Part shown: positions 8,517-18,027 of the stretch, piece after piece
How positions within the stretch are numbered: position 1 is the stretch's first letter
How the letters are laid out: every line of letters begins with the position of its first letter
Source: Sporosarcina sp. P32b
GTDB lineage: Bacteria > Bacillota > Bacilli > Bacillales_A > Planococcaceae
NCBI RefSeq assembly: GCF_002743335.1
Contig: NZ_PDZB01000018.1
Coordinates: 1-64,000, forward strand
Length of the DNA stretch: 64,000 nt
Reading direction: 5' to 3'
Program-made: the position numbers and the translations under genes
Notes under the pieces: model-generated
What the model was told of the DNA's origin: nothing
Seen by the model: only the letters and a program-made list of their open reading frames with translations
Databases searched by the model: none

Positions 8517-9791
8517 TTGCTTACTAATAAAAGAATATTACTCATTGTAATTTCCTGCTTCCTTTTTAGTGGATGCCAGGAAAGGAAACAGCAAACTATG
8601 GATTTATCAGTTCTAGACGAATTAGAATTTTCAGCTTGGGTGACGGAATGGCAGTGGCAAAGTGGTGTGGATGACCTCCGACAAGTTAAAGGTCTGGATA
8701 GGGCGCAGGTTTTTGCAGCCTATTTTGATGAAGAGGATCACGTATATTTACGGAACAAAATGGACGATGCCATTGATGCTATGAAGAAACTATCAAAGGA
8801 ACGTAATATACCTCTCGATTTAACGATTGTAAATGATCAGTTTCTACCTGATGGAACGGTCGTTCACAAAGATTCCGAGTTAATTAGCCGCTTGGTAGAA
8901 ACGTCAGAAAGTCGCAAAAAGCATATTAATGATATTTTGGAGTACATCGGTGCCTATCAGTTTGAAGGCTTAGAAATAGACTATGAAAATATAGATGAAG
9001 AAGATCTGCCAAACTTGCTTCAATTTTATAAAGAACTATATGACGTTCTTCTAGCACAAGGCAAGTCATTGCGTATTATATTGGAACCTAATTTACCCGT
9101 CGAACAATACAATTTTCCAATAGGACCTGTCTATGTCATGATGGCCTATAACTTATTTGGTGGACATTCAGAGCCCGGCCCAAAGGCAGATGATGATTTC
9201 ATCCGTAAAGTAGTGAATAAAATGGATTCTCTTCCTGGGCAACCGGTTATCGCACTATCGGCTGGCGGTTTTAGTTGGCAACACGGAAAAGGTGAGACAA
9301 AAACCCTTACTGAGACAGAGGCAGAAGATCTTTCCAGGAAAAGTAAAGATTTACCGAGACGAGATCCATCCAGTGGCGGTATGTACTTTGATTATCAAGA
9401 TGAACACGGCGATGCGTTCACTGTTTGGTATGGAGACCAGCAGACTTTGTATCAATGGATGAAAGTTGCAGCTGAAGAGGGACAAATGAGGGTTTCCCTA
9501 TGGCGTATGGGTGGAATGAAAACATCCACATTAGAATTTCTAAATAAGGCAGTCAACTATAAAGCGAGAGTGAGAGGAGAAAACGAGATGTTTGCCAATC
9601 ATATAAAAGAACTTAGGAAACAAATGAACCTGACGCAGGCTGAACTGGCTGAGCGGGTGGGCATCGGACGTACAGCTTTATCCAAAATAGAGAATGGAGC
9701 TTACTATCCAAGCGCCAAGACAATGAAGAAAATCTCCGACGTACTCAATAAACCAATTGGTGAAATATTTTTCAACACAGATATTTCATAA
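8517..9791 (+). CDS. GH18-like lipoprotein fused in frame to a C-terminal XRE HTH
   Basis: A 424-aa open frame starting at TTG with GGCGGAG upstream. The N-terminus is a lipoprotein signal (SCFLFSGC). Residues about 30-345 resemble a family 18 glycoside hydrolase: FEGLEIDYENID fits the DxxDxDxE catalytic motif ending in the proton-donor Glu, and VMMAYNLFGG and LWRMGG fit later strands. It could cut or trim the polymer made by the cluster. From residue 358 an XRE helix-turn-helix (IKELRKQMNLTQAELAERVG) continues without a stop. An exported lipoprotein carrying a DNA-binding domain makes no topological sense, so the HTH is also listed separately as a likely internal gene at 9588. No direct evidence for either reading. 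Confidence 0.75.
   Translation: MLTNKRILLIVISCFLFSGCQERKQQTMDLSVLDELEFSAWVTEWQWQSGVDDLRQVKGLDRAQVFAAYFDEEDHVYLRNKMDDAIDAMKKLSKERNIPLDLTIVNDQFLPDGTVVHKDSELISRLVETSESRKKHINDILEYIGAYQFEGLEIDYENIDEEDLPNLLQFYKELYDVLLAQGKSLRIILEPNLPVEQYNFPIGPVYVMMAYNLFGGHSEPGPKADDDFIRKVVNKMDSLPGQPVIALSAGGFSWQHGKGETKTLTETEAEDLSRKSKDLPRRDPSSGGMYFDYQDEHGDAFTVWYGDQQTLYQWMKVAAEEGQMRVSLWRMGGMKTSTLEFLNKAVNYKARVRGENEMFANHIKELRKQMNLTQAELAERVGIGRTALSKIENGAYYPSAKTMKKISDVLNKPIGEIFFNTDIS
9588..9791 (+). CDS. XRE HTH protein, likely translated from an internal start
   Basis: The last 67 codons of the hydrolase frame form a complete small XRE/Cro-type regulator (AELAERVGIGRTALSKIENG, then PIGEIFFNTD), the length of stand-alone YgzD-type HTH proteins. 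Its ATG at 9588 is preceded by AGAGGAG with 8 nt spacing, as for an independent gene. Stop codons exist in both other frames just upstream (TAA near 9559, TGA near 9571), so a single-base indel could have joined two formerly separate genes. In-frame internal initiation is the alternative. A possible regulator of the cluster. Confidence 0.5.
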   Translation: MFANHIKELRKQMNLTQAELAERVGIGRTALSKIENGAYYPSAKTMKKISDVLNKPIGEIFFNTDIS

Positions 9792-9863
9792 AGGTGCGCA
9801 AGTCCAGTATATATATTTGAGCCTAGGTGTGAGTCATAAAGCAATCGAAGGGAGAGAAGATTT

Positions 9864-12425
9864 GTGAAAGTACATGGAGCGGATGTGAAAATCAAAATGC
9901 CTATTGCAAACGAAGGAATAATAATGAGAGAAGATATAGAAATTCCTATTCATGCGAAACGGGTGCGACTTACTATTGTTTGTGCGCCAAAGGGGTATGG
10001 AAAGACCATGTTGCTGTGTAAATCATTCTCTAAAACAACAAATTCGACGGCTTGGCTCACATTAGACGAACTAGATCATGATCCAGTTCGATTTTGGACT
10101 TACGTGATTATCTCAATAGAGAAAAGCGGGAGTGGGATCAATGTAGAAAGGCTATTATCTTTCATCGAAACAAGCCCACCTTATTCTACGTTCATCGATA
10201 TGCTGTTAAATGAACTCAGTAACCAACCAAGAAGAACTACACTTATTCTAGATGATTATCATATGGTAACGAATCCTGTCGTTCATAAAATGATGAACCG
10301 ATTCATTGAGTATTTACCACAACACGTAAAGATTTTCATGACAAGCCAAAGTGAGGTACCACTAGACGTTTCCAAGTGGCGGACAAAGGGCTGGATTTAC
10401 GAAATCGGTATCGAACAACTACAGTTTCAATTGCACGAAGTCCGGGATTTTTATGGTAAGCGTTCACCACAATCGATACATTCAAGGTTTTTCTATCAGC
10501 AAGTATTGCGTATTACAGATGGTTGGCCTTTAGGTCTTCAATTAATAAGTCTAACTGGATCAGAAGAGATCCTTCAATGGGAAGCAAATGATTCCTCCAT
10601 CTTATCGCCTGTAGTGGCAAATTACTTACTGTATGAGGTCGTATCCAGTCTCACCCCCTCTATGCAAGATTTTCTCATGCGTACATCGGTACTGAAACAA
10701 GTAACACCTGAAATTTGTAATCAAGTATTAAACCGTAATGATAGTGAAGACATGTTGAGAGAAGTTGAAAAGAGCGGTCTGTTTATTAATCGGTTGACGA
10801 ACAGTCCACTGGCATACAGATACCATGGTCTTTGGTCAATTGCCTTACAAAATGAAATGCATCGGTACTTTTCAAAAAACAGTATAACAGAAATCTATGC
10901 TAAAGCAGCACATGCTCAATATGGACAGGGAGACTATGCAACAGGAATTGAGTTGGCAATTAAAGGAGAATTATTTGATGTAGCTGATCGTTGGATTGAA
11001 GAGAATTTGGTAAATATCATTTTATCTAAACAGACCGATATGTTTGCACGATGGGTCATAGTGCTACGTAGAAGCTCTTTCGATCTCCATGTGGAAACAC
11101 TTGCAGTATATGCATTCAATCTAGCTTTACAGTCCGAAATAGAAAAAGCGGGATCGATTATCCGAGAGCTCGATCGTAGGCATGAAAAAACGTGTTGGAA
11201 GGAGGAAGCCTTATTAGAAGACGCCTCGTTGATTTTAGATATTGCAAAAGTGCTTATGTTGTTTACACAGTATAGACCAATAGAAAAAGAAGTCTTCTAT
11301 TTAAAGAAAAGCATTCATAATCAATCATTTCCTGCTGATTCCAGATGGAATAACATTTCGATGACCTATAACCACTTTAAACCGCAATTGATAAGAACTT
11401 GTTTAGGTAACAGAGGTAAGCTGAACTCCATCAAACAACTGTCTACATTTAATGATGTTTTGCAAAGCAATAAATTCCATGCTCATAATCTTGCAGGATA
11501 CAGTTATGGTCTACAAGCAGAAGTGTTCTACGAAATGAATCTATTATCCGAATCCGAGCAATATGCTAAAAAAGCCATGGAATATAGTTATCGTCAAAGT
11601 GATCCAGGTTTGTCTGTACCAATGTATATTTTGCAAGCTAAAATTTATTTGGCCAATAAGCAGTTTATTAAAGCTCAGGCCATATTGAACAAAGCAATAG
11701 AGTCAACAGTTACCACTAACTGGCAATGTATATTAATTACAATGAAAGCTTTAAGTTATATTCGAGAAGAATCCTTCGATCAAGCAGAGTTTGAGTTGAA
11801 CAAATCATCTAATTTAATCAATTGGCAAACAGCATCTGGTTTGGTGTTTGGGATGCTTGTACAAGCAAGATTGCATATTGCAAAAGGTAATATACGAAAA
11901 GCACTTTATTATATTGATCGAGTTACGCAAGTAGCTGAGGAAGAATCTCATATGACAACTACTATTGAGGTAAAGATACTGCGTTCAATCTGTATGTGGA
12001 AAAACAACAAAAAAAGGCTAGCAATCGATGTACTTCATGAAGCGTTAGAATTGGCAGTGGAATCAGGCCATAAACGCGTGTTTTTGGATGAACAGGCTTT
12101 GAATCCATTGCTTATGAGGTATATAAAAGATCGAATGAAGTTTGAACAACCACAATGGAAAACAGTTCCGCTTGTCTTTGCCCAGTCGTTACGGACGGAT
12201 CATATCGCCCGCCCATTAGCTACTCATCACAGTAGTAAACCGAATTTGACTCCACGCGAGGAAGAGTTGATTAAGGCACTTGCAACTGGCTTATCCAACA
12301 GAGAGATTGCGAAACAGCTATTTCTTTCAGAGGGAACCGTAAGAGTATACTTATCGAAAGTCTATAAGAAACTCAATGTTAGCTCGCGGATACAAGCAGT
12401 ACTGCAGGCCAAAGATTGGCAGTAG
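9864..12425 (+). CDS. MalT-like STAND ATPase / LuxR-family transcriptional regulator
   Basis: An 853-aa signal-transduction ATPase. Walker A is APKGYGKTM (about residues 41-50) and Walker B LILDDYH (about 126), followed by a winged-helix/arm region, a long helical TPR-like sensor (about 380-740) and a C-terminal LuxR/GerE helix-turn-helix (LTPREEELIKALATGLSNRE, then SEGTVRVYLSKVY). In the MalT family an inducer bound by the TPR part drives ATP-dependent multimerisation and DNA binding. The inducer here is unknown. It starts at GTG with GGGAG upstream, 72 nt after the hydrolase, and is followed by a paralogue. Position suggests control of the polysaccharide cluster, perhaps by a glycan fragment; that is inference. 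Confidence 0.85.
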   Translation: MKVHGADVKIKMPIANEGIIMREDIEIPIHAKRVRLTIVCAPKGYGKTMLLCKSFSKTTNSTAWLTLDELDHDPVRFWTYVIISIEKSGSGINVERLLSFIETSPPYSTFIDMLLNELSNQPRRTTLILDDYHMVTNPVVHKMMNRFIEYLPQHVKIFMTSQSEVPLDVSKWRTKGWIYEIGIEQLQFQLHEVRDFYGKRSPQSIHSRFFYQQVLRITDGWPLGLQLISLTGSEEILQWEANDSSILSPVVANYLLYEVVSSLTPSMQDFLMRTSVLKQVTPEICNQVLNRNDSEDMLREVEKSGLFINRLTNSPLAYRYHGLWSIALQNEMHRYFSKNSITEIYAKAAHAQYGQGDYATGIELAIKGELFDVADRWIEENLVNIILSKQTDMFARWVIVLRRSSFDLHVETLAVYAFNLALQSEIEKAGSIIRELDRRHEKTCWKEEALLEDASLILDIAKVLMLFTQYRPIEKEVFYLKKSIHNQSFPADSRWNNISMTYNHFKPQLIRTCLGNRGKLNSIKQLSTFNDVLQSNKFHAHNLAGYSYGLQAEVFYEMNLLSESEQYAKKAMEYSYRQSDPGLSVPMYILQAKIYLANKQFIKAQAILNKAIESTVTTNWQCILITMKALSYIREESFDQAEFELNKSSNLINWQTASGLVFGMLVQARLHIAKGNIRKALYYIDRVTQVAEEESHMTTTIEVKILRSICMWKNNKKRLAIDVLHEALELAVESGHKRVFLDEQALNPLLMRYIKDRMKFEQPQWKTVPLVFAQSLRTDHIARPLATHHSSKPNLTPREEELIKALATGLSNREIAKQLFLSEGTVRVYLSKVYKKLNVSSRIQAVLQAKDWQ

Positions 12426-12453
12426 AACAAAGTAAACTACTATCAATAAGGAT

Positions 12454-14935
12454 GTGATGGTCATGGTTGTATTATTAGCCTCAAAAATAAAAAAACCCGT
12501 ACTGCATGAAGAGTGGATTAACGGAGAGAATATGATCTCTGTTCAAAAGGAAGCGTTGCAATCAAAGGTACTGTTCATTACTGCTCCAACAGGTTATGGA
12601 AAGACGATGTTTTTAACTCATTGGTCGAATAAATTGGATGAAAACGTTGCATGGTTGACGGTCGATAAGACCGATAATGAGGCAGTTCACTTTTTTCGGT
12701 ATATCGTCTACACAGTCTACTCGGCGTGTAATTTGCTACCACAGGAGAAACTACAGCAGAAACTGGCCAATGCAGACCGTAATGAACTGGACGTAATGTG
12801 GGATTTCTACAAAGCACTAGGCAGTGTAATGACCAAGCCGGTTCGATTAATTATCGATGATTTCCATCATATTACTGCTCCAGAACTCTTGGGAATGATC
12901 CAGTATTTTGTAATGGATCTTCCAGAATCATTGAAGATTTGCTTCGCAAGTCGCCATCTCCCTCCCTTTACACTAGCACTTTGGAAATCCTTATTCACTG
13001 TTACTGAAGTTAAGAAACAGCATTTACGATTTACAGTTGAAGATATGAAAATATATGTCAAACATCAACCCCAACAGCAACAATCAATGTGGAAGAAATA
13101 TATTCAGACAGAAGGTTGGCCTGCAGGATTACGAAACGTTCTGCAGTCTCAAGATACGTGTGATCAGCTACAATCTGACCAGCATCAACAACACTCTATG
13201 AATGTTTTAATGAATGATTTATGGAGTGAATTTTCAAGTTCGGCACAGAATTTTCTCTTAGCAACATCGATTCTAGACATCATGGATCAAAAAGTATGCG
13301 ATGCATTACTAGAAACTAAAGAAAGCCTAATTCATTTACAAAATCTAGAGGAAAAGGGATTCTTCATTGAAAAGATTACACAAAAAGACACATATTACCG
13401 TTATCATCCTCTTTTCGCAGTAGCATTAAGGCAAAGCTTGCAAAAAAACTATTCAAAGGACTTTGTATTAGAACTGCATAAAAAAGCATCCGGCATATAT
13501 TTCCGGCAAGGTGATATTGTGCGAGCAATTACCCATGCATTGATAGGAAAGGCGTATCCACTGGCAAGCACTTGGATGATGAATCATGGTGAAGATATTA
13601 TAAAGAATCGAGAAACTTCAGCTTTCATTTCTTGGTGCCATGAATTTGAAAAAGCTCATATTCCATTAGGCTTAGATCTTCAGCTACTATATGCTTTTTC
13701 TCTTCTAGCCGAGCATCAAGTGGATGCAGCGGATAATATCGCAAAACAAATGACATCGAAGGAAAATCGAAAAAAATGGGATGCTTTTACCTTAAGAAGT
13801 CAATCTGCGGCATACGATTATTTCTTAATTAAGTCCTACATCACAATCATTCAAATGGGTGGTGTAACAGAAGTAGGGCGGTGGCTGCAAAAAGGATATG
13901 ATCTTCATGTAGAGAAGAGCTCCAAGCTATTTTTCATGCCAATTCAGTTTAATAAAAAGGAGCCTATATTATCACGAACACCATTAGGTTCTTATAAAAA
14001 GGTGGCAAACTGCGAATACCAGCTATTACGACTGGACCGACAACCTTGCCTAGGAAATAAACTTTCCATTATCGGTTATTATCACGGAATTCAAGCGGAA
14101 ACATTGTATGTGAAAGGCTTAATGAAAGAAGCTAGAGAACACCAAGTAGAAGCACTTCTTTTAGCTCATCATTTCCAAGATCCAGGTCTGCTAATTCCTA
14201 TGTACGTGCTAAGTTGTAAGCTGTATATGGCAGATGGCGAGATAGAAATAGCGCATGGAGCGTTGAAGAGTGCTTTGTCTTATACAGAAGATAGTTACTG
14301 GAAAAGGTTTTTATATGCTTCCGAAGCACTCCTCTACTTGAGGCAAGATTGTCTAGAAGAAGCAGATGCTGCCTTCTTGAAAGCGCGGGAGGCTAACCTG
14401 GAGGGACTTCCACAACATCCATTTATCACACTTATAGAAGCAAGACTATTGATTATGAAAGGGAAATGGGAAGAGGCATTGAAGAAAGTAATACAAGTGA
14501 AAATCGAAGCGTTACAGGAAGGGCAAACCGAGACTATCGTCGAAGCGATGATCTTGGAGAGCTCGTGTTACGCCCATCAAGAACACTGGCTAAAGATGAC
14601 TCAGTCATTACATGATGCTATGACTTATAGTAAAGAATACGATTATACGCAATTATTCATGGAGGAAGAGAATATAGAATTAATGTTAAAGGGATATGTA
14701 AAAATTCGTGAGCAACAACAGTATATGAATTGGACCCAGGTCCCCTATTTCTATGTAGAACGCTTAGTACAGGCGACATTAGAACAGAATCCAATCCTAA
14801 ATCTTCTGACACCACTTGAACGAGAAGTAATTTCATCTCATGTATTAGATAAACGCATAAAAAAAGACAGCCAGAAATTCTTCTTTAACGAAGGAGAGTG
14901 TACGTATCTACTTGACTTCGATATATGAGAAATCA
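12454..14935 (+). pseudogene. second MalT-like regulator with degenerate, frameshifted LuxR HTH
   Basis: Paralogue of the preceding gene, 824 aa as read to the TGA at 14926-14928. It keeps Walker A APTGYGKTM, Walker B LIIDDFHH and the TPR-like body. The C-terminus begins as a LuxR domain (LTPLEREV) but the recognition region is eroded, and near 14896 the frame leaves the family pattern. Skipping one G at 14896 restores SVRIYLTSIYEKSNVRSR, which matches the upstream paralogue (TVRVYLSKVYKKLNVSSR) position by position. As written the protein lacks the second half of its HTH, so it may be a decaying gene or a non-DNA-binding partner of its neighbour. Start candidates are GTG 12454, ATG 12457 or ATG 12463 after AAGGA. 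Confidence 0.75.
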
Positions 14936-14964
14936 AATGTAAGATCACGAACACAAGCTATTTT

Positions 14965-15001
14965 AAAAGCGATTCTCCTTTACTCAGGAGTGTCGCTTTT
15001 T
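14965..15001 (+). terminator. intrinsic terminator after the MalT-like pair
   Basis: Stem AAAAGCGA / TCGCTTTT with an inner CTCCT / AGGAG helix separated by a small internal loop, ending in a T run. It closes the polysaccharide/regulator cluster before the core block starts. Confidence 0.8.
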
Positions 15002-15036
15002 GCTATACTAAATGAAAGTAAAGGAGTGCGTAATAG

Positions 15037-16461
15037 ATGAAGTATCAAGATCGTCCACTTGTGCAAGCCTTGCAGAACTTTCATGACCGGAAACCTGTAT
15101 CATTCCATGTGCCCGGACATAAAGGTGGCGCATTATCCAATTTGCCAGTTGCTGTGCGTCAAGCACTCGCCTACGACTTGACGGAGCTTACAGGACTTGA
15201 TGACTTGCATGAACCGTCAGCAGCCATTAAAGAAGCAGAAGACAAGTTGGCATGTCTTTACGGTAGTGAACGGAGTTTCTTTCTAGTGAATGGTTCGACT
15301 GTTGGAAACCTGGCTATGCTGTATGCAACCGTTCGACCGGGTGACTTAGTAATGGTACAACGCAATGCACATAAATCGATATTCAATGCACTGGAACTGA
15401 CAGGGGCCAACCCGGTGTTTCTATCCCCAGATTGGGATGAACTGACACAAACGGCTGGAACGGTATCTTTGAAGACCGTAAAAGAGGCCCTTACACAGTA
15501 TCCAAATGTAAAAGCAGCCGTCTTCACGACGCCTACTTATTACGGAATACTAAATAAAGATTTAGAACAGATTATAGAAGTGTGTCATAGTTCTAGCATA
15601 CCGGTTCTAGTTGATGAAGCGCATGGGGCACATTTTATAGTACATGATGCATTTCCAACGAGCGCACTCGAACTCGGAGCAGATCTGGTCGTTCATTCAG
15701 CGCATAAAACATTACCCGCGATGACTATGGCCTCTTTTTTACATATACATTCGCAATTTGTGAAGATGGAAAGAGTCGCACATTACCTCCAGATGTTACA
15801 GTCCAGCAGTCCATCTTATTTATTGATGGCATCTTTGGATGATGCAAGGTATTATGCAGAGACATATGATGAAAAAGACTTTGAAAGCTTTCAATTATAT
15901 AGAAGGAATTTAATTCGAGATTTGTGCAACATGGCGGGCGTTGAAGTAGTGGAAACTGACGATCAACTGAAGTTACTCATACGCGCAACAGGTCATACGG
16001 GGTACGTCTTGCAAGAGGCCTTGGAGCATCAGGATATTTATCCGGAGTTGGCCGATCTATACCAAGTGTTGCTTGTCCTGCCTTTAGTGAAAGTAGGGGA
16101 TGGAAAACGCTACATTGACGTGGTGGACAAATTTAAGGTAGCGATGAACTGCTTAGCGGAGAAAAAAACTACTTCAGTGCGGATCCACAACTATTTATCA
16201 AAGAGTTCTCCGTCAACGGTAGTATATACAGCAAGTCAGCTTCATACGATGGATATGGAATGGCTAAACATGCAGAGCGCCACTGGCAGAGTGGCGGCGG
16301 ATGCGATTATTCCGTATCCGCCAGGCATTCCACTTTTATGTGCAGGAGAGCGTATTAGCCATGAACACATGGAACAAATAGATGATCTATTAATGGCGGG
16401 CTGTAGATTTCAAGGAGCAATTAATAAAGAGACGAAACAAATAAAAGTAGTTGTTGAATAG
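15037..16461 (+). CDS. yaaO: Orn/Lys/Arg decarboxylase family protein (YaaO-like)
   Basis: A 474-aa PLP-dependent fold-type I decarboxylase of the arginine/lysine/ornithine group. PFSFHVPGHKGG-type N-terminus (SFHVPGHKGG, about residue 20), the aspartate-containing DEAHGAH, and SAHKTLPAM, where the lysine binds PLP as a Schiff base. It would produce a polyamine precursor; the exact amino acid cannot be told from sequence. AAAGGAG precedes the ATG. It opens the conserved yaaO-tmk-darA run, 15 nt before tmk. Confidence 0.88.
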   Translation: MKYQDRPLVQALQNFHDRKPVSFHVPGHKGGALSNLPVAVRQALAYDLTELTGLDDLHEPSAAIKEAEDKLACLYGSERSFFLVNGSTVGNLAMLYATVRPGDLVMVQRNAHKSIFNALELTGANPVFLSPDWDELTQTAGTVSLKTVKEALTQYPNVKAAVFTTPTYYGILNKDLEQIIEVCHSSSIPVLVDEAHGAHFIVHDAFPTSALELGADLVVHSAHKTLPAMTMASFLHIHSQFVKMERVAHYLQMLQSSSPSYLLMASLDDARYYAETYDEKDFESFQLYRRNLIRDLCNMAGVEVVETDDQLKLLIRATGHTGYVLQEALEHQDIYPELADLYQVLLVLPLVKVGDGKRYIDVVDKFKVAMNCLAEKKTTSVRIHNYLSKSSPSTVVYTASQLHTMDMEWLNMQSATGRVAADAIIPYPPGIPLLCAGERISHEHMEQIDDLLMAGCRFQGAINKETKQIKVVVE

Positions 16462-16476
16462 ATAGGGGATAACAAG

Positions 16477-17118
16477 ATGGCAGGATTATTCATTAGTTTT
16501 GAAGGACCAGAAGGGGCTGGCAAGACGACTGTATTGCAAGAAATTGCAGAGCGCCTAAAAGCACAAGGACAAGATGTAGTCATGACACGAGAACCAGGTG
16601 GCATTCCTATAGCAGAAAAAATCCGTGAAGTCATTTTGGACTCAAACCACAGTGCGATGGACGGTAAGACGGAAGCGTTGCTGTATGCAGCTGCGCGGAG
16701 ACAACATTTAGTAGAGAAAATCATCCCTGCACTCAAGCAGAATAAAATCGTGCTATGCGATCGTTTCATTGATAGTTCATTGGCTTATCAAGGGGTTGCA
16801 CGTAAACTTGGCATCAACGAAGTTCTGGCAATCAACTTGTTCGCGATTGAGGAATATATGCCGGATTGCACCATCTTCTTCGATGTGCCGCCCGAAGTGG
16901 GGCTAGCCCGTATATGGAAAGATCAAGAGCGTGAACAGAACCGTCTAGATTTGGAAAAACTGGAGTTTCATGAACAAGTGTATAAAGGCTATCAAGAAGT
17001 AATGCTTCGGGATGAAGGGCGAATCCAGGTGGTGGACGCACAACAATTACCAGCACAAGTAATTGAAAATGTTTGGCAAATTGTAAGTTCAGAAGTCAAC
17101 TTACATAAGAATTCATGA
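16477..17118 (+). CDS. tmk: thymidylate kinase
   Basis: A 213-aa dTMP kinase making dTDP from dTMP and ATP for DNA synthesis. P-loop [11 protein letters not shown] at the N-terminus, the DRx motif [14 protein letters not shown], and TREPGG of the dTMP site. Family-typical length. GGGGATAACAAG lies before the ATG. Sits between yaaO and darA, the same order as in B. subtilis, two genes from the polymerase subunit holB. Confidence 0.96.
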   Translation: MAGLFISFEGPEGAGKTTVLQEIAERLKAQGQDVVMTREPGGIPIAEKIREVILDSNHSAMDGKTEALLYAAARRQHLVEKIIPALKQNKIVLCDRFIDSSLAYQGVARKLGINEVLAINLFAIEEYMPDCTIFFDVPPEVGLARIWKDQEREQNRLDLEKLEFHEQVYKGYQEVMLRDEGRIQVVDAQQLPAQVIENVWQIVSSEVNLHKNS

Positions 17119-17147
17119 TATAATAAAAAAGAAACATGTTTTTATAA

Positions 17148-17501
<354 letters not shown>

Positions 17502-17518
17502 TCTAGAGGTGAATGCTG

Positions 17519-17959
17519 ATGAAAGTCAATGGTGAATACCGTACAGGGATGGATAAGTTACCGCCTGACCCTCTTCGGCATGCACAAGGTAATGCCAAGT
17601 TTGGACAAATGGTAGAAAAACAAGGATCTCGTCTGCAAGGAGAACAGATCGCACGGTTGTTTGGGGATATCTCAAGTGCGGGGGATCGACTCGCTAGGTC
17701 CCGGAATTTACGTGATATGGCGAAGTACAAGATGTTGATTAAACGTTTTTTGAAAGAAGCGGTAGATTCAGGTATTGAGCTAACACAATCTCATACATGG
17801 AACCAATTCGGTGAAGGCCGCCGATTAAAACTTGTCCAAACAATAGATGAAAAACTAATCGCGTTGACGGAAGCACTGTTGGATGAAGAAGCGTCATCCA
17901 TTGATTTACTCGCCAAAATAGGTGAAATCAAAGGTCTTCTGATCAATTTATATACGTGA
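17519..17959 (+). CDS. yaaR: YaaR family protein (DUF327)
   Basis: A 146-aa helical soluble protein of the DUF327 family, function unknown. The start at ATG 17519 is chosen because AGAGGTGA (17505-17512) gives normal spacing, rather than the ATG at 17513 directly after it. Recognisable are RSRNLRDMAKYKMLIKRFL and the acidic C-terminus. Located 17 nt after darA and closed by a terminator before holB. Confidence 0.9.
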   Translation: MKVNGEYRTGMDKLPPDPLRHAQGNAKFGQMVEKQGSRLQGEQIARLFGDISSAGDRLARSRNLRDMAKYKMLIKRFLKEAVDSGIELTQSHTWNQFGEGRRLKLVQTIDEKLIALTEALLDEEASSIDLLAKIGEIKGLLINLYT

Positions 17960-17960
17960 T

Positions 17961-17995
17961 CCCGTGCCGCACTCACATGTAGCACGGGGTTTTTT
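17961..17995 (+). terminator. intrinsic terminator after yaaR
   Basis: CCCGTGC / GCACGGG stem with a 14-nt loop followed by six T residues. It may only attenuate, since holB follows at once. Confidence 0.75.
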
Positions 17996-18027
17996 GCAAC
18001 ATCTTTACTAACTAAGGAGGAGCTTGC

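Noticed and set aside
16410-16769. 119-codon minus-strand frame over yaaO/tmk
   Set aside because: Shadow frame of strongly supported plus-strand genes.
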